Positions 6,201-7,978 of a stretch of 7,978 nt of DNA are shown piece after piece. Position numbers and translations under genes: made by a program. Numbering within the stretch: position 1 is the stretch's first letter; every line of letters starts with the position of its first letter. The notes under the pieces were generated by a model. That model worked only from the letters and a program-made list of their open reading frames with translations, ran no database searches and was not told the origin of the DNA. Source of the DNA: JAUUZT01 sp964654015 (lineage in GTDB: Bacteria > Chloroflexota > Dehalococcoidia > GIF9 > AB-539-J10); the NCBI GenBank assembly GCA_964654015.1, contig CAZZHQ010000111.1, positions 1 through 7,978 on the forward strand. The letters are read 5' to 3'.

Positions 6201-7978
6201 ATGGCACTACCACCTACGGCTACAACAATGCTGATCAAATCACCACCGTCACCACTCCGAAACCAGACGATGATCAAGATGCCCAAACGACCATTAATAC
6301 ATACTCGGATATGGGCTGGCTCTTGAATGTTGACTTGCCAGATAACACTACCGTCACTTATGAATATTACTCTAATGGTGCGCTAAAGAAGACTTACGGC
6401 TCCCGGACTTACCCGGTTGAATACCAGTACGATGCCCAGGGGCGGATGACGAGCATGAAGACCTGGCAGAACACCAACGGTTATGCGGTAACGACTTGGA
6501 TTTACGATTCCCAGAGAGGTTGGCTTACTGAAAAAATATACGATGATGAACAGGCTGGACCGTCTTATACCTATACCGCCGGTGGCCGGTTACTTACCAG
6601 GACCTGGGCAAGAGGAGGTCAAAACCAAATTGTAACCACCTACAGCTACAACAACTCAGGGGACTTGGAGTCCATCGATTACAGTGACTCGACCCCAGAC
6701 GTTTCCTTAACTTACGATCGGCTCGGCCGTATGAATACAGTCGCGCGCAATAGCATTACCACCACACTCACTTACAACAGTGCCGGCCAATTGCTTAGGG
6801 AATCCTATTCCGGCGGTAGCCTGGCCCTTTTATCGGTTACCAATGTCTATGATAGCATTTTACGCCGTCAGCAGACAACGGCTTATTACAGCGCTGTACC
6901 ACGGGCCAGTCAAACATACGAATACGAGGAGAATTCTTCACGGTTGCTGACTGCTTCCAGTGGCGACTATTCGGCCACGTATTCCTACCTTGAGAATTCG
7001 CCTCTGGTAAGCCAGATCACCTTCAAGAACGATGACGATACAATGCTGACTACGACTAAAGCGTATGACAAATTAAATCGCCTGACCAACATATCTTCAG
7101 TCCCCTATAGTGACAGCACTATCAGTTCAAGCTATCTTTACAATGATGCAAATCAGCGGATTCGCCGCTTGGAGCCCAGCAACTACTACTGGACTAATCA
7201 ATACGATTATTTGGGCCAAATGACGTCGAGCAAAAAATATAATGGTGACGATGTTGCGATCACTAACCGGCAATACGAATATTATTTTGACAACATCGGC
7301 AATCGTAATTCGACTTACGTTAACGGAACGCCGACCTACTACACGCCTAATCTGTTGAATCAGTACGTCTCCTGTTACACGGGCGGAAGCACGATTGAAT
7401 TCACGCATGATGATGATGGGAACCTTGAATCGGACAGCCTTTGGACTTACACGTGGGATGCTGAGAATCGGCTCATCCAGATGCAGTCGCAGACAAGTGT
7501 GCCTGAGGAATACAGACTGAAGCTGACCTTCGAATACGACTGGCAGAGTCGCCGGATTCGCAAGAAGGTTTATGTATGGGATGATGAGGATTACGCAACC
7601 ACAGCCAGTACCGATATTAAGTACCTTTACGACGGATGGAATCTTATTGCCGAATTGGACGATGATAATGATTTGCTGCGCAGCTATGTCTGGGGTCTGG
7701 ACTTGAGCGGCAGTCCTCAAGGGGCGGGCGTTGTGGGCGGTCTGGTCCTGTTTAAGAATAATACCCAGACCCCCACTTATCACTTTCCCGCTTATGACGG
7801 GAACGGCAATGTGATGGCCTTAGTCGCGGCCTCCGGTGGCTCTGTGACCGCGCAATATGAGTATTCACCCTTTGGCGAGACCTTGAGCGCGACGGGTGGC
7901 CAGGCTGCGTACAACCCATTTAGGTTTTCTTCTAAATACACCGATGACGAAACAGGGCTATTGTATTATGGGTACAGA
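3242..7978 (+). CDS. Giant secreted YD-repeat / Rhs protein, 3' truncated by the window
   Basis: The frame is open for 1579 codons from ATG 3242 to the last base with no stop, so the C-terminus lies outside. MNKFISHYICAAFLFLIAST begins a signal peptide (cleavage probably near residues 22-26), implying export. Residues about 28-182 hold ten cysteines, including C77xxC80 and the cluster CCDCGNSGC (161-169). Residues about 95-160 look PKD/Ig-like (W99, AGKYTVKVT). A block with LATPDLLKYE (from 213) and VPQGLADIQ (from 244) precedes YD repeats starting near residue 398 (NTYYDNGKL). About twenty YD units follow (YYDELGR, SFDAAGR, TYDRLGR, AYDKLNR). The Rhs core begins near 1461 (YLYDGWNLIAEL, YVWGLDLSGS, YDGNGNV) and stops at YTDDETGLLYYGYR. 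Rhs shells are beta-cages that often enclose a C-terminal toxin; whether this one does cannot be seen. The usual core ending (RYYdPxtGRwlsrDP type) should follow. Confidence 0.93.
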   Translation, partial: MNKFISHYICAAFLFLIASTASQQAALCNDHVMEYYGEYDPTISSIAISDAQTKCVDKVLTVTTTVEETPGGTIYHCNSCDLYSTNVTHFDNYTYEYVWTKPDGVTVAITHYHIAGPDDCFLDDVDQAGKYTVKVTLTGYDSSNEQLGDPEPNTRDIDVTCCDCGNSGCAENPGDTTVRNKCVDVVISLGMKQLKAMQVGVLHLNEEQPSTDLATPDLLKYEGEPQGNGVDVVYVNGVLSQVKVPQGLADIQTIDSYKYEVRIYTNASGSTGGPYTPIGDMVSKTVIENPDGSVSTNNLKVSHIVGGDTKVSLFEWDPENSRWSLKTGVNPTNPSSYLKKERLTKQWDGDIRIETREILDGSSSLVKKTTQYYQTFGGIESLISQIEDPDSLALTTTNTYYDNGKLKQILRPDGSWEYYFYNTGGCPTTVYSTYGNQGPTTNSSLCRTVEYYYTPEGTGDDGSVRPSHPRKVFEKTAGMEISRTYYVILAGEEQEIRCPTEQAGWDNTNNLVTITKTYTSGAFIGKVQSIQRPDGTMDFYVYSDNEQGTERTTIVSSGEPNEGKTDISDGTVTVTMTGTAGETLTRTVTDYLTGIVIENVSYSDFDAFKRPGLITYLDGTQEQMTYACCGLDSKTDRMGVKTEYYYDELGRIFSTRRSGAYQVTSFDAAGRVISTSRLNTNGQGVITFSLTQYDLAGRPTAKSDALGAISTIAYNIDANGTTVTTTYTNSSTRIENYAKDGSLLELIGTAVQPVRYTNYVDDGIYEMVHLEVKLDADYEDTNEKIATYYDRVDRPYKTIYGAGTSVYSQDYYNPYGQRSKHVDPDGVTTLYLYNGKGELEYSVLDVNTNSVIDFGGSDRITQTVNDVVTNSTYHLNFLRTRTFVWATNNVNSSNLIASQEIAVEGLIRLSTQNDLVSQSQTTFTTNSGIVTVSVKNTAPDNTFIVNQSQNGLLLSTTSYSSDINQMGQTSKQYDEYNRLWKVTDARNGTTTYGYNNADQITTVTTPKPDDDQDAQTTINTYSDMGWLLNVDLPDNTTVTYEYYSNGALKKTYGSRTYPVEYQYDAQGRMTSMKTWQNTNGYAVTTWIYDSQRGWLTEKIYDDEQAGPSYTYTAGGRLLTRTWARGGQNQIVTTYSYNNSGDLESIDYSDSTPDVSLTYDRLGRMNTVARNSITTTLTYNSAGQLLRESYSGGSLALLSVTNVYDSILRRQQTTAYYSAVPRASQTYEYEENSSRLLTASSGDYSATYSYLENSPLVSQITFKNDDDTMLTTTKAYDKLNRLTNISSVPYSDSTISSSYLYNDANQRIRRLEPSNYYWTNQYDYLGQMTSSKKYNGDDVAITNRQYEYYFDNIGNRNSTYVNGTPTYYTPNLLNQYVSCYTGGSTIEFTHDDDGNLESDSLWTYTWDAENRLIQMQSQTSVPEEYRLKLTFEYDWQSRRIRKKVYVWDDEDYATTASTDIKYLYDGWNLIAELDDDNDLLRSYVWGLDLSGSPQGAGVVGGLVLFKNNTQTPTYHFPAYDGNGNVMALVAASGGSVTAQYEYSPFGETLSATGGQAAYNPFRFSSKYTDDETGLLYYGYR
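3470..3787 (+). other. Cysteine-rich N-terminal module of the Rhs protein with PKD/Ig-like segment
   Basis: This stretch encodes residues 77-182 of the Rhs protein. It contains YHCNSCD (C77, C80), a single C120, the cluster CCDCGNSGC (C161, C162, C164, C169) and C182; C28 and C55 lie just upstream, making ten after the signal peptide. Between them, W99 with KPDG and the AGKYTVKVT strand (residues 128-136) fit a PKD or Ig-like fold. In an exported protein the cysteines are most likely disulfides, though a bound metal is possible. Confidence 0.6.
4433..7621 (+). repeat. YD-repeat array of the Rhs shell
   Basis: Residues about 398-1460 of the Rhs protein are a long series of degenerate YD repeats. 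Typical units are YYDELGRIFSTRR, QYDLAGRPTAKSDALG, QYDEYNRLWKVTDARNG, TYDRLGRMNTVARN and QYDYLGQMTSSKKYN, each a strand-turn-strand of about 20 residues. Spacing is irregular, and residues about 850-965 are less clearly YD-like. The repeats show at protein level only; I saw no long exact DNA repeats. Such arrays wind into a hollow beta-cage in Rhs and Tc-toxin C proteins. Confidence 0.85.
7622..7978 (+). other. Start of the conserved Rhs core domain, cut by the window edge
   Basis: Residues 1461-1579 carry the hallmark order of the Rhs core: YLYDGWNLIAEL, YVWGLDLSGSPQGAGVVGGL, a HFPAYDGNGNVMALV block, QYEYSPFGETL, and RFSSKYTDDETGLLYYGYR as the last 19 residues. In the family, one more short conserved stretch ends the cage and any variable C-terminal domain follows. 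That point should come within about 20-30 codons after the window. Confidence 0.88.

Noticed and set aside
7127..7783. A 218-codon open frame on the minus strand
   Set aside because: It lies wholly antisense to the Rhs core, where the + strand has unmistakable motifs (YLYDGWNLIAEL, WGLDLSG). Its translation is Ile/Val-rich low-information sequence, as expected from the reverse complement of Asn/Asp/Tyr codons.
1..7978. tRNA, rRNA, CRISPR, insertion sequence, integrase or attachment site
   Set aside because: Nearly every base lies in three coding frames. I saw no cloverleaf, no spaced direct repeats of CRISPR type, no terminal inverted repeats and no transposase motif.

Overview
The window holds three genes, all on the + strand and packed end to end. 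The first and last run off the window edges. All three look like exported or envelope proteins. I see no RNA gene, CRISPR array, insertion sequence, terminator or convincing promoter. The combination of a PA14 domain, bacterial thrombospondin type 3 (TSP3) calcium-binding repeats and a very long tyrosine/threonine-rich YD-repeat (Rhs) protein with an N-terminal signal sequence resembles surface-protein loci of Verrucomicrobiota and related PVC or environmental bacteria. That assignment rests on remembered domain architecture and is only moderately sure. No housekeeping marker is present to confirm it.

Layout. Positions 1-2243 are the 3' part of a large secreted protein: the end of a PA14 domain, two and a half copies of a strict 49-residue TSP3 repeat, a carbohydrate-binding-module-like beta-sandwich, a short linker, and about 300 residues of unrecognised beta-rich sequence. 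Positions 2293-3249 encode a 318-residue protein with one N-terminal membrane segment and a helical, HEAT-like body. From 3242 a frame runs open for 1579 codons to the last base. It encodes a signal peptide, a cysteine-rich N-terminal module, a PKD/Ig-like segment, and a long YD-repeat shell that reaches the conserved Rhs core exactly where the window ends.

The gaps are 49 bp between genes 1 and 2 and an 8-bp overlap (ATGAATAA) between genes 2 and 3, so they are probably one transcript, and gene 3 is probably translated by coupling to gene 2. A plausible reading, which is inference, is a cell-surface or secreted apparatus: a calcium-stabilised, glycan-binding adhesin, a membrane-anchored helical-repeat partner, and a giant Rhs shell protein whose variable tip, possibly a toxin or effector, lies just beyond position 7978. 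The window alone cannot show that the three work together.
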